Shown here piece after piece: positions 1 to 7,451 of a DNA stretch of 37,622 nt. Location: positions 1 through 37,622 of the forward strand of contig CYKH01000729.1 of NCBI GenBank assembly GCA_001460835.1. The letters are read 5' to 3'. The DNA comes from Bodo saltans. Lineage: Eukaryota > Euglenozoa > Kinetoplastea > Eubodonida > Bodonidae. The notes under the pieces are model-generated. The model was not told where the DNA came from. It did no database searches and was given only the letters and a program-made list of their open reading frames with translations. The translations under genes and the position numbers were made by a program. Each line of letters opens with the position of its first letter. Position 1 is the first letter of the stretch.

Positions 1-360
1 ACGCGGCGCGGCTCTGGGACGTGTGCGCCGTATCTGCGCGCCGACGAGTGCTGCCTGAACGGGATGACGGCGTTCCACGTTGGCGGCGGCGAGGAGGGCC
101 GGCCGCTGTCGCGCGCCGCGTTTGGTGGCAAGTGGGAGGAGACGGCGGTGTACCTGCGCGTCACGCCAAGCGCCGGTGGCCACGAGCACCCATGCATATC
201 GATTGTGGACGGGCACCTGTCGTCGTTCGAGTTCCACGGCGTGGCTGTGTTCCCGTGGCTTGTTGTGCGGAACCGGTGCACGCCGCAGGAGATGGCGTCG
301 TACGCGCTGACGAACGACACCGGCGAGGTGCACTTTGAGCTGCGCAAGGTGCAGGGCAAC
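1..360 (+). repeat. Conserved block A, copy 1 (gene-conversion-like)
   Basis: Aligned with 3003-3362 at a constant offset of 3002, the two copies differ at one base only (C at 345 versus T at 3347, synonymous). Identity breaks sharply at 361/3363. The block begins before the window, so its true left end is unknown. Confidence 0.95.
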
Positions 361-1575
361 GTGTTCATTCCCAACGGCAGTGTTGCGCTCCCACTAAGCG
401 TTTTCGCTGACTGTGGGCGAGCAGGTGTGCTCGAAGACGAGCCGCTGATTAGTACCAGTGATTCGTTGCTGTACAATGGGCGCCCGGTGAAGCTGCTCAT
501 CTCGCTTGCCGTGCATGAGCATTATGAGGTTGTGGCTCAGCAGCTGTCCAACATTGCTGTGTTTGCGCCGTCGAGTGTCGTCGTGCTGCACATAGCGCCG
601 ACTTGGAACGTGGACATGGCGACGATCCTGCAGTTGAATGGGACGGCACACCCTCACATTGAAATCAATCCGCGGAGACACATCCACAGCAAGCAGAAGC
701 TTGCGCAGGTGCAGCTTGCAGGTGCCCGCTACGTGGCTGAGGCGCTGCCGTGGGTGGCGTGGACACATGTGATTCTGTTTGCGTCGAACGAGCTGTTTGT
801 GCGCGCAGGCGTGGAGGAGCATCTTCAGCACTACGACATTTCCTTTCCAGGCCGACCGAGGCCGCGCCAGGGAATCTCTGTGCTCCACTCGTTTTTCGGT
901 GGCCGTCCAGAGATGCGGTTCTTCGACCCAGAATACCACAATCGAGGCTACCACTACTGGGGCCAAAATAAAGGTGATGGTGGTCTGCACGGAGAATTTG
1001 CTTTCAATCGAATGATGAAGCTGCTAGGCCTCCAGACCTACAGTTCTCACCAACTGTACACGGAGGGGACATTTTTAAACCGGTCCATCGCAGTGAGGTT
1101 GTCGACCGTACTGGACACGCTATTTGACGAGGGGGACGGTGACTGCCTCGATTCATGGATGTCAGTGTCCGAAGCGTTTATTTTGCAAGTGCTGCAGAAT
1201 GCGTGTGGTCAACGACGCAGCCCATCTGCCTCCGACACTGGGGATATTCATCTCGTTTCTCAGCTTATGCCGCGCAGCTGGAATGCGACGGAGGCGAGGC
1301 AGTTGATGCTTGAGCTGGAGGTGGCTCGTTGCGGCGACAAGACGGGGTCTGTGTCGTGGCTTGGCCATGTGTGGTTTACGAACAAGCGTGACGTGTTTGC
1401 CGCCCGGTGCAGTCCGTTCGAGGGTCCTTTCTCCTTCAAGCGTTTCGAAAGGGACACGAACAACCCGGTCCGTGTGGAGGTGGATATTATTCAGTCCAAT
1501 GCCACCCTTGCCATGCAGCGTCGTGAACGCTTGGACACTGGTCGTTGCAGTCGGTTGGAATGGCACCAACCGTAA
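1..1575 (+). CDS. Mosaic-family glycoprotein, glycosyltransferase-like, 5' partial
   Basis: The reading frame is open from base 1 (Thr-Arg-Arg-Gly...) to TAA at 1573-1575. The start lies outside the window, because the same sequence sits about 426 codons into the full-length paralogue at 1725-4583. The ATG at 64 is internal. Visible parts are a Cys-containing region, the segment WNVDM followed by INPRR, the conserved HSKQKLAQVQLAGARYV block, the motif HVILFASNELFVRAGVE, and a C-terminal SPFEGPFSFKRFERD followed by NPVR. There are several N-glycosylation sequons (NGS, NGT, NRS, NAT). The order 'IHL...NP...ASNELFVR.G.E...KR..R...PVR' reminds me of core-2/I-branching-type glycosyltransferase-like proteins, but that is weak recognition by eye. 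It could equally be a lineage-specific surface or Golgi glycoprotein of unknown function. No transmembrane segment is seen in the part present. Confidence 0.8.
   Translation, partial: TRRGSGTCAPYLRADECCLNGMTAFHVGGGEEGRPLSRAAFGGKWEETAVYLRVTPSAGGHEHPCISIVDGHLSSFEFHGVAVFPWLVVRNRCTPQEMASYALTNDTGEVHFELRKVQGNVFIPNGSVALPLSVFADCGRAGVLEDEPLISTSDSLLYNGRPVKLLISLAVHEHYEVVAQQLSNIAVFAPSSVVVLHIAPTWNVDMATILQLNGTAHPHIEINPRRHIHSKQKLAQVQLAGARYVAEALPWVAWTHVILFASNELFVRAGVEEHLQHYDISFPGRPRPRQGISVLHSFFGGRPEMRFFDPEYHNRGYHYWGQNKGDGGLHGEFAFNRMMKLLGLQTYSSHQLYTEGTFLNRSIAVRLSTVLDTLFDEGDGDCLDSWMSVSEAFILQVLQNACGQRRSPSASDTGDIHLVSQLMPRSWNATEARQLMLELEVARCGDKTGSVSWLGHVWFTNKRDVFAARCSPFEGPFSFKRFERDTNNPVRVEVDIIQSNATLAMQRRERLDTGRCSRLEWHQP
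684..871 (+). repeat. Conserved block B, copy 1
   Basis: Aligned with 3692-3879 at an offset of 3008, I count three differences over 188 bases. Sequence on both sides (361-683 and from 882 on) is strongly diverged. The block encodes HSKQKLAQVQLAGARYV through ISFPGRPRPRQ. Confidence 0.95.
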
Positions 1576-1659
1576 CTTTGTTGATTTTCGTGAATCGGTC
1601 CAAGGCCGTGGCGCTCCCAATTTCATATTTCTTTACATTGTAATGGTTTTTATTGATGA

Positions 1660-1688
1660 TGTTTTTTGTTTGTTGCGAAAATCGTCAG
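1660..1688 (+). promoter_or_regulatory. Candidate spliced-leader acceptor for gene at 1725
   Basis: A T-rich run (TTTTTTGTTTGTTG) is followed by the first AG at 1687-1688, 36 bases before the ATG. Inferred from the usual kinetoplastid arrangement. Confidence 0.4.
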
Positions 1689-1724
1689 AAGGGTCAAACT
1701 TCCAAGTGGATTGATTAGTAGTAC

Positions 1725-4583
1725 ATGACAAGGTATACTGTGGCTCGAGTCGCATTGTTCTTGCTTCTAGCGGTGATGCTCAATGCGCCATGGAACGAGG
1801 TTGCAACCGTTGAGAAGCAGCGTAACTCCACAATACCCACACAATACACAAAGTCAAATGCACCACATTCTTCACCGCCACTTGCCCACAGTAGTAGGGA
1901 GCTCCAATCGAAGCGCACTTCGTGCAAAGGGAGCTGGAGATTACCGCCCAATCAAACCCGATTCTGTAGGGCGTACGATGCCACGTCAGCCATTGCCGCA
2001 TCGAGACTCCGCCGAATTCGAATTCCAACGACCCATCGTAAACTACTCTGCGACGCCTCATCACCAGCAGCTATGATGAAAAATTGTTCGTTAGCTCAAT
2101 GCCATGGCGCACCGGACTGTCTTTTGAGAATCCCATCACCCCACTGTCCGCACGCTGCGGTACTCCTTCCATTTTCCTTGCCAGTGCACATCAAAAGCCA
2201 CAGACGCTTAGCACAGGCACTAACTCAAACGCTTGCACCATCTCTCACGCTAGAGGAGCGTGCCCTCGGTACTTTTGATGGGTATCCCGTCGCGCGAATA
2301 CAGCAATGCGCCGACCTGGCCATGCAGTCGTACTGCGAGCACTTCTTCCAACTTCTTCCTCCTCACGACAACGTCTGCAGCGACCCTGCCGCGTGCCATA
2401 ATCGTACTCAAATGCTTCGATGTGTTGCGTTCCGCTACCACCACTATTCTCGTGGTACCTCAAAACCTATGCCAAATCAACCGATATTTGGCTTCCTGCA
2501 CCGCTCGGAGTGGCGGCCGTCGCTGCTGCGCGACGACCTGCGCCTGGCGGTGCTGCACGGGCCGGACACGACGTTCCGCGCGAACCGCGACGGGCACCAG
2601 ACGCCGCGCGTGAAGATCGGAGTGCGCGGGGTGTTCGGGGAGGTGGTGCCGCTTGGCCTCCGGGTGCACATCGTGGTGACGCTGTTCGTGTCGGAGTGCA
2701 TGGGCGACGCTGGTGCGGGGAACCGGACCGTGCTTGTGCAGCAGGCGCGCGAGTGGGTGTCGCCGCGGCGTGGGACGGCGGCGTCGCTTGACCCGGCGAG
2801 CAGCGAGGTGGAGTTCAACGTTGGGGTCGTGAACTTCGGGCCGTGGATTGGTTGCAAGCTGACGCTGCGTGCGGTTGGGGAGCCGCAGGAGCTTGCGTCT
2901 GGCGCGGAGCTGCCGCCGCTGGTGAAGGAGGTGCACTCGATGCTGCAGTACGACTCCGAGGCTGTGCGGCTTGCGCACGAGCTTGTGCCTGGCGAGGCTG
3001 CGACGCGGCGCGGCTCTGGGACGTGTGCGCCGTATCTGCGCGCCGACGAGTGCTGCCTGAACGGGATGACGGCGTTCCACGTTGGCGGCGGCGAGGAGGG
3101 CCGGCCGCTGTCGCGCGCCGCGTTTGGTGGCAAGTGGGAGGAGACGGCGGTGTACCTGCGCGTCACGCCAAGCGCCGGTGGCCACGAGCACCCATGCATA
3201 TCGATTGTGGACGGGCACCTGTCGTCGTTCGAGTTCCACGGCGTGGCTGTGTTCCCGTGGCTTGTTGTGCGGAACCGGTGCACGCCGCAGGAGATGGCGT
3301 CGTACGCGCTGACGAACGACACCGGCGAGGTGCACTTTGAGCTGCGTAAGGTGCAGGGCAACATCTTTGTTAGTGATGCACGCGCTGTGCTGAAGTTGAC
3401 TGTTTTTAACGATTGCGGTACCTCAACTTTGCCGCTGCGATCGTCGTTGATGTTTCAAAACGCCAGTAGTAGACCAATGTACAAGGGGATTGTCACGAGG
3501 CCACTTGTGTCGATAAGTGCTCATCAGAGCCTTGATGCACTGCGGGAGCAGCTGCAGAATATTGCAGCGTTTGTTCCTTCAAGTGTTGTGATCATTCACT
3601 TGTCCCCGAGCTGGAACGTTGACATGAAGGCGATAGTGAGGCTGAATGGAACCGCTCATCCATTTATCATTTTGAATCCCAACAGATATCGCCACAGCAA
3701 GCAAAAGCTTGCGCAGGTGCAGCTTGCAGGTGCCCGCTACGTGGCTGAGGCGCTGCCGTGGGTGGCGTGGACGCACGTGATTCTGTTTGCGTCGAACGAG
3801 CTGTTTGTGCGCGCAGGCGTGGAGGAGCATCTTCAGCACTACGACATTTCCTTTCCAGGCCGACCGAGGCCGCGCCAGGCAATCTCTGTGATGCATTCGT
3901 TTAACATGAGCAGGCCAGATATTCGATTTGTGGACCCTGGAGACTTTGAGAGGATGTTTGATTTTTGGGGGCTGGCTCGCGGTGAAGGCGATATTCATGG
4001 CGAATTTGCTTTTAACCGCATGCTTCGAACCTTGGGTTTGACGCGTTACGCAACTCATCAGCTTGTGACAGAAGGTACCTTCTACAATCGCTCGATTGCA
4101 GTGCGGTTATCAAGAGTTCTTGACGCTTTTTTCGACGAAGATGACGGCGATTGCATTGATTCGTTCCTTTCTGTATCAGAAGCGTTTTTGTTGCAGATTT
4201 TGCAGAGCAGTTGCGGTGTGCAGAATCGGTCGTTGTCGGATGACATCCAATACAACGTCCTTCGCGACCCAACTTTGGTTCCACCTAAGTTTGTCGCCAA
4301 CGAGGCGGCTCTGTTAATGCAAGAGTTGAGGACAGCACATTGCGGCGACAAAACTGGAACTGTCTCTTGGCTTAACAGCGACTGGATCATGAGCGAGAAC
4401 GATGTGATCGCCTCTCGATGCAGCCCCTTTGAAGGACCTTTCTCGTTCAAGCGCTTTTCGCGGCTGGTGAGCACACCAGTTCGGGCGTTTGTAGAGGCCA
4501 TTGGCCGTAATCCAAGGCAGGTGTCCCTTCTGCGAGAGGATTCCGAGATGTGTGGACAAGTTCGATGGTCACTCCAGCGCTAG
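1725..4583 (+). CDS. Mosaic-family glycoprotein, glycosyltransferase-like, full length
   Basis: This is a 952-residue protein. The ATG at 1725 follows a T-rich tract and an AG at 1687-1688. Residues about 5-20 are strongly hydrophobic (VALFLLLAVML), so this is a signal peptide or a type II signal anchor. No other membrane segment is evident, so it is secreted or Golgi-lumenal. Residues 25-250 are Cys-rich, with CX-type spacing and N-glycosylation sequons. Residues about 257-546 are encoded by very GC-rich DNA nearly identical to the neighbouring copy. Residues 656-719 hold the second shared block, with HVILFASNELFVRAGVE. The C-terminus carries SPFEGPFSFKRFSR followed by TPVR. Function is tentative: a glycosyltransferase-like fold is suggested by motif order only. 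It is a tandem paralogue of 1-1575, with a 149-base spacer. Confidence 0.85.
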   Translation: MTRYTVARVALFLLLAVMLNAPWNEVATVEKQRNSTIPTQYTKSNAPHSSPPLAHSSRELQSKRTSCKGSWRLPPNQTRFCRAYDATSAIAASRLRRIRIPTTHRKLLCDASSPAAMMKNCSLAQCHGAPDCLLRIPSPHCPHAAVLLPFSLPVHIKSHRRLAQALTQTLAPSLTLEERALGTFDGYPVARIQQCADLAMQSYCEHFFQLLPPHDNVCSDPAACHNRTQMLRCVAFRYHHYSRGTSKPMPNQPIFGFLHRSEWRPSLLRDDLRLAVLHGPDTTFRANRDGHQTPRVKIGVRGVFGEVVPLGLRVHIVVTLFVSECMGDAGAGNRTVLVQQAREWVSPRRGTAASLDPASSEVEFNVGVVNFGPWIGCKLTLRAVGEPQELASGAELPPLVKEVHSMLQYDSEAVRLAHELVPGEAATRRGSGTCAPYLRADECCLNGMTAFHVGGGEEGRPLSRAAFGGKWEETAVYLRVTPSAGGHEHPCISIVDGHLSSFEFHGVAVFPWLVVRNRCTPQEMASYALTNDTGEVHFELRKVQGNIFVSDARAVLKLTVFNDCGTSTLPLRSSLMFQNASSRPMYKGIVTRPLVSISAHQSLDALREQLQNIAAFVPSSVVIIHLSPSWNVDMKAIVRLNGTAHPFIILNPNRYRHSKQKLAQVQLAGARYVAEALPWVAWTHVILFASNELFVRAGVEEHLQHYDISFPGRPRPRQAISVMHSFNMSRPDIRFVDPGDFERMFDFWGLARGEGDIHGEFAFNRMLRTLGLTRYATHQLVTEGTFYNRSIAVRLSRVLDAFFDEDDGDCIDSFLSVSEAFLLQILQSSCGVQNRSLSDDIQYNVLRDPTLVPPKFVANEAALLMQELRTAHCGDKTGTVSWLNSDWIMSENDVIASRCSPFEGPFSFKRFSRLVSTPVRAFVEAIGRNPRQVSLLREDSEMCGQVRWSLQR
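3003..3362 (+). repeat. Conserved block A, copy 2
   Basis: This is the partner of 1-360. It lies at the end of a GC-rich coding tract that starts near 2495. Downstream of 3362 the two genes still encode related protein, but the DNA is heavily diverged. Confidence 0.95.
3692..3879 (+). repeat. Conserved block B, copy 2
   Basis: This is the partner of 684-871. The offset differs from that of block A (3008 versus 3002), so the diverged segment between the blocks has gained or lost two codons. Confidence 0.95.
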
Positions 4584-4742
4584 AAATCCCCTCGTGTTTA
4601 ATTCCCTGATTTTGGTTTTAAAGAAGAGCATTTTTGAGCACTTCTCACTTCCTTCTCATTCTTTGGATATCGTTTGCATCATGCGCCTCATTTTTGGGAA
4701 ATTGATTGGCCGCGGGACTAACAAAAAAGACCTTCGTCGCTG

Positions 4743-4797
4743 TGTGTCTTGTTTTTCTTTTCAATTGTTGCTAGTTTTTTTCCTGCTAATTTATTAG
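4743..4797 (+). promoter_or_regulatory. Candidate spliced-leader acceptor for gene at 4833
   Basis: A long pyrimidine-rich run (TGTCTTGTTTTTCTTTTC... TTTTTTTCCTGC) ends at AG 4796-4797, 35 bases before the ATG at 4833. The tract argues against any start upstream of it. Confidence 0.5.
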
Positions 4798-4832
4798 GTT
4801 TCAAAAGAGTTGCTCGTAGAAAAAAAAAGAAA

Positions 4833-5462
4833 ATGGACTTTGTTGATGAGAACATGACAACTATTTGTGGTGGTGTTATCGCTGGAACTTTTGTCTTGTG
4901 GGTTTCTGGACTCTTCTCCCCAACTGCCCGTGACGATGCGTCGGCGACAAACACGGCTTCCGAGAACAGATCCTCGTTCTGCTCGAAGCGTTGTACGTTA
5001 GCCACATACGAGCACGCCAGCATCACGGAATCAGAGTTATCAAAGCTCCAATCGACTCCGGCTTTTCTTAAATGGCTGCGAGACAATGAAGCCTCGATTA
5101 CTGAGCGCGACGAAGCGACGTCCCGTGACCGCTTGTGGCAGTCATTGGCGGTCTTGACGCTAGTGGTGGTAGCAACACTGATGTTGCCATTCCACTCCTT
5201 CTCTCTGTATGAGAAGGAGCCGAAGTCCTTGAACCAAATATTGATTGAAACTCAACCACTCACAAGAAAAATTGCTGCGTTGGTTGGGTTAGGTGCTATC
5301 GCCTGCAGTCTGTTTGTTCCTCGACACAATGCTGGCAGCGGAAGGACGGTGGCGGTCATTGGGCTAGTTGTGTGCCTTGTGGCAGCTGACGCGGTGCAAG
5401 TGGCCGGTGCAGGTTTCGTAACTCTCCTTGCGGCCGTCGCAGCGCGCGTTTTCTTGCTTTGA
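4833..5462 (+). CDS. Multi-pass membrane protein of unknown function
   Basis: This is a 209-residue protein. I chose the ATG at 4833 (MDFVDENMTT). The frame is open further upstream only through TTG codons, inside a pyrimidine tract that looks like the splice acceptor. Four hydrophobic stretches are visible: near residues 10-28 (ICGGVIAGTFVLWVSGLF), about 104-120 (LAVLTLVVVATLMLPF), about 153-170 (IAALVGLGAIACSLFV), and a C-terminal one (VAVIGLVVCLVAADAV through VTLLAAVAARVFLL). A soluble segment of about 75 residues with a possible NRS sequon separates the first two. I do not recognise the family. The last helix ends exactly at the C-terminus, so there is no cytoplasmic tail. Confidence 0.7.
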   Translation: MDFVDENMTTICGGVIAGTFVLWVSGLFSPTARDDASATNTASENRSSFCSKRCTLATYEHASITESELSKLQSTPAFLKWLRDNEASITERDEATSRDRLWQSLAVLTLVVVATLMLPFHSFSLYEKEPKSLNQILIETQPLTRKIAALVGLGAIACSLFVPRHNAGSGRTVAVIGLVVCLVAADAVQVAGAGFVTLLAAVAARVFLL

Positions 5463-5593
5463 GTTCACTGTTCATTTTCTGTTTTGCCGAAACGAATTTG
5501 AAGCTATTACGATTGATCACCTTACCGTCGTTTTTTGTACTGCGAAGATGTTTGTAGTTTTGCCACACGTCATTGCACAAAGGTGTCAGAACT

Positions 5594-5782
5594 ATGTTGT
5601 GTTGTGTGAATATTCTTGTTTTGTTGTACGTCGCTGAAGGATTAGACAGTATAATGCTAATTGGCCTCGCTGCACTTCTGACTCTGCTGTGCATCTTTTT
5701 GCCTTACGTGCTGATGGGCAGATTTGCCCCAGATCCACATGCTCAAAAGCGGCGTATGTTGTTTACAAGCACACGCGTATGA
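5594..5782 (+). CDS. Very small membrane protein, possible
   Basis: This ORF has 62 codons from the ATG at 5594. A second ATG at 5654 would give only 42 residues and follows a T-rich run ending at AG 5638-5639, so the short form may be the real product. The hydrophobic stretch MLIGLAALLTLLCIFLPYVL is followed by a basic tail (GRFAPDPHAQKRR). This single-helix, basic-tail layout is common among tiny subunits of ER or mitochondrial membrane complexes, but I cannot name a family. It lies in a short gap between two clear genes on the same strand. Confidence 0.4.
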   Translation: MLCCVNILVLLYVAEGLDSIMLIGLAALLTLLCIFLPYVLMGRFAPDPHAQKRRMLFTSTRV

Positions 5783-5855
5783 GAGCTCAAAGCTCCAACA
5801 ATGCCCTCACGTACACCGCAATTCGTTTGTATGTCTCCCTGTGAATGGTACCTTT

Positions 5856-5887
5856 GTGCCTTGTTTTTTCCCCCTGTTTGCTTGAAG
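5856..5887 (+). promoter_or_regulatory. Candidate spliced-leader acceptor for GPC1-like gene
   Basis: The pyrimidine run CCTTGTTTTTTCCCCCTGTTT is followed by AG at 5886-5887, 69 bases before the ATG at 5957. Confidence 0.45.
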
Positions 5888-5956
5888 GGAGGAAAGATCT
5901 ATTTCAAAATCACGTTCATCCGAGCCTTCTAAGAAAATAGAACCTGCTGAGGCAAG

Positions 5957-7264
5957 ATGGGAGATCACCGTTTTTCGAAAAGGCAATACGCTACCAGTTG
6001 CATGTTCACGTTACTGTTCACGATGCTAGTCTCCGCATCGTACTTCGACATCGCCACTTGCCCCTACAACTCACAAGGTGGTGCTGCTCTCAACCCAAAC
6101 AAATCTGCAGCAACGCCTTCCATTTTTGATGAGCACTTCTCCATCGTTCCGTGCCACACCATCGATGTCGTGATTTGGACATACGTTGCCCTCTTTGGGT
6201 TCTTTATGGTGTACAAGTGGTTTATGTATCGAGCGGACGGATACCACTATTTCATGTTGGATTATTGTTACTTTCACAACGCGTGTTTATGCGCGCTGAT
6301 CTTTCATTTGCTGGTGCGTGTGTCTTGGGTGCCGACTGGGCTCGCTTCTCTTGCCATTCCAGTTCCTGTGGACATCACTCCTGTTGCGACTGCTGTCGGA
6401 AGCTTGACCTCGGATCGACTCTCCATCGCAACGTTTCTATTTTTCGTGATTCTTGCCGGCACCTTCGGACCGATTCTTGGTGCGATCCTCATGTGGAAAA
6501 ATGCATTGCTGTACCACAGCTTTGACAAGATGATTTCGTGCTACTTGCATCTCGCTCCTGCCGCGGTGCAAGGATTGCTAGTGCACGCCGCTCTGTCGTC
6601 CGTTCGCCTGAGACCCAAGTCAAAACTCAGAGACCATTTGAAGTCAGACACTAATTTTACAAGTCTACTCATGATGCACACCCTCATGTTTATTGTGTGG
6701 CAAGTTGTGTACCATGCGGTGCATGAAATCCGCTTGTACCAACGACGACGTGCATTCCACGCAGCAATGATGCGCCGCGTCAAGGATGGTGTCAGTGCCA
6801 GCATGCCCCCCTTGGACCTCCTCTCTCCTAGCCCTGAAGTGAAGGAGCAGGTGAAATGGGGCACAGTGGAAGATCGTGAACTGTATCGATGCATGGTCCC
6901 AAGAACCACTGCCTACACATGGATGATGGAGTACCCTCCGATGGGGAAGAAGGGGCCGTTGTACAAACTAGTGGTACTGCTCGGTAAGAAGCGGCTTCCC
7001 TCGACCGTCATGTTTGCTGTGGCTCAATGGATCATTCATGCAGTGTTCTTTGTGCTTGGATTCATCCCGCTGTACCTATCCTTGATCCGTTACGATTCCG
7101 CTGGCCCTCTGCTGCTGTATACTTGTGGTTTTGTTCTCCTGTGCATCTACAATGCGGCGGCTGTGAATAAGAGCTGGATCAAGAAGCTCAAGGCGCAAGC
7201 TGATTCCGCTGAAAGCTTGAAGGCAGAATTAGAGGCGCTGAAGCGGGACATGAAGAAGCAATGA
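5957..7264 (+). CDS. GPC1: Glycerophosphocholine acyltransferase (GPC1, DUF2838 family)
   Basis: This is a 435-residue multi-pass protein, close to the length of yeast Gpc1. Family hallmarks are visible: FMLDYCYFHN at about residues 98-107, and an acyltransferase core with LLYHSFDKMISCYLHLAPA at about 184-202, then HTLMFIVWQVVYH at about 241-253. In the known family the enzyme acylates glycerophosphocholine with acyl-CoA to form lysophosphatidylcholine in the ER membrane, recycling choline lipid backbones. I see about eight hydrophobic segments. One lies near the N-terminus, and two follow a hydrophilic loop around residues 265-340. A charged coiled-coil-like tail (KKLKAQADSAESLKAELEAL) closes the protein. 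The start is supported by a pyrimidine tract plus AG upstream. Alternative identities are unlikely. Confidence 0.85.
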   Translation: MGDHRFSKRQYATSCMFTLLFTMLVSASYFDIATCPYNSQGGAALNPNKSAATPSIFDEHFSIVPCHTIDVVIWTYVALFGFFMVYKWFMYRADGYHYFMLDYCYFHNACLCALIFHLLVRVSWVPTGLASLAIPVPVDITPVATAVGSLTSDRLSIATFLFFVILAGTFGPILGAILMWKNALLYHSFDKMISCYLHLAPAAVQGLLVHAALSSVRLRPKSKLRDHLKSDTNFTSLLMMHTLMFIVWQVVYHAVHEIRLYQRRRAFHAAMMRRVKDGVSASMPPLDLLSPSPEVKEQVKWGTVEDRELYRCMVPRTTAYTWMMEYPPMGKKGPLYKLVVLLGKKRLPSTVMFAVAQWIIHAVFFVLGFIPLYLSLIRYDSAGPLLLYTCGFVLLCIYNAAAVNKSWIKKLKAQADSAESLKAELEALKRDMKKQ

Positions 7265-7421
7265 TGTTGTTTTTGATTTTTGCTCTTTTTTTCGTTCCGT
7301 ATTTTTTTTTCGTTACTACTTTCCTAACTCTGTGAGTAAATGATGCCACCTACTCACCTTTTGTCCAAGCATACATCGAAGTAAAAGCAATCAACAAAAA
7401 ACAAACCTTTCGCCCGCACAG
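7264..7421 (+). promoter_or_regulatory. Pyrimidine-rich intergenic tract with splice acceptors
   Basis: Repeated T runs lie between 7264 and 7325. Candidate acceptor AGs sit at about 7334-7335 and at 7420-7421 (GCCCGCACAG), upstream of the ATG at 7452. Which one is used cannot be decided from sequence. Confidence 0.35.
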
Positions 7422-7451
7422 TGCTGCTACTATTGACCCCCCTTCTCCAAT

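Noticed and set aside
394-990. Minus-strand frame of 198 codons opposite the first gene
   Set aside because: It is a shadow of the conserved + frame. The same antisense frame is not preserved across the diverged segments of the paralogue.
2460-3364. Two long minus-strand frames (about 290 codons each) opposite the GC-rich tract
   Set aside because: High GC removes stop codons from all frames. The products are Arg/His-rich or Ser-rich without any domain, and the + strand frame is clearly coding and shared with a paralogue.
4749-4832. Upstream extension of the membrane-protein gene at 4833
   Set aside because: It starts at TTG, not ATG, and runs through the pyrimidine tract and AG that look like the splice acceptor.
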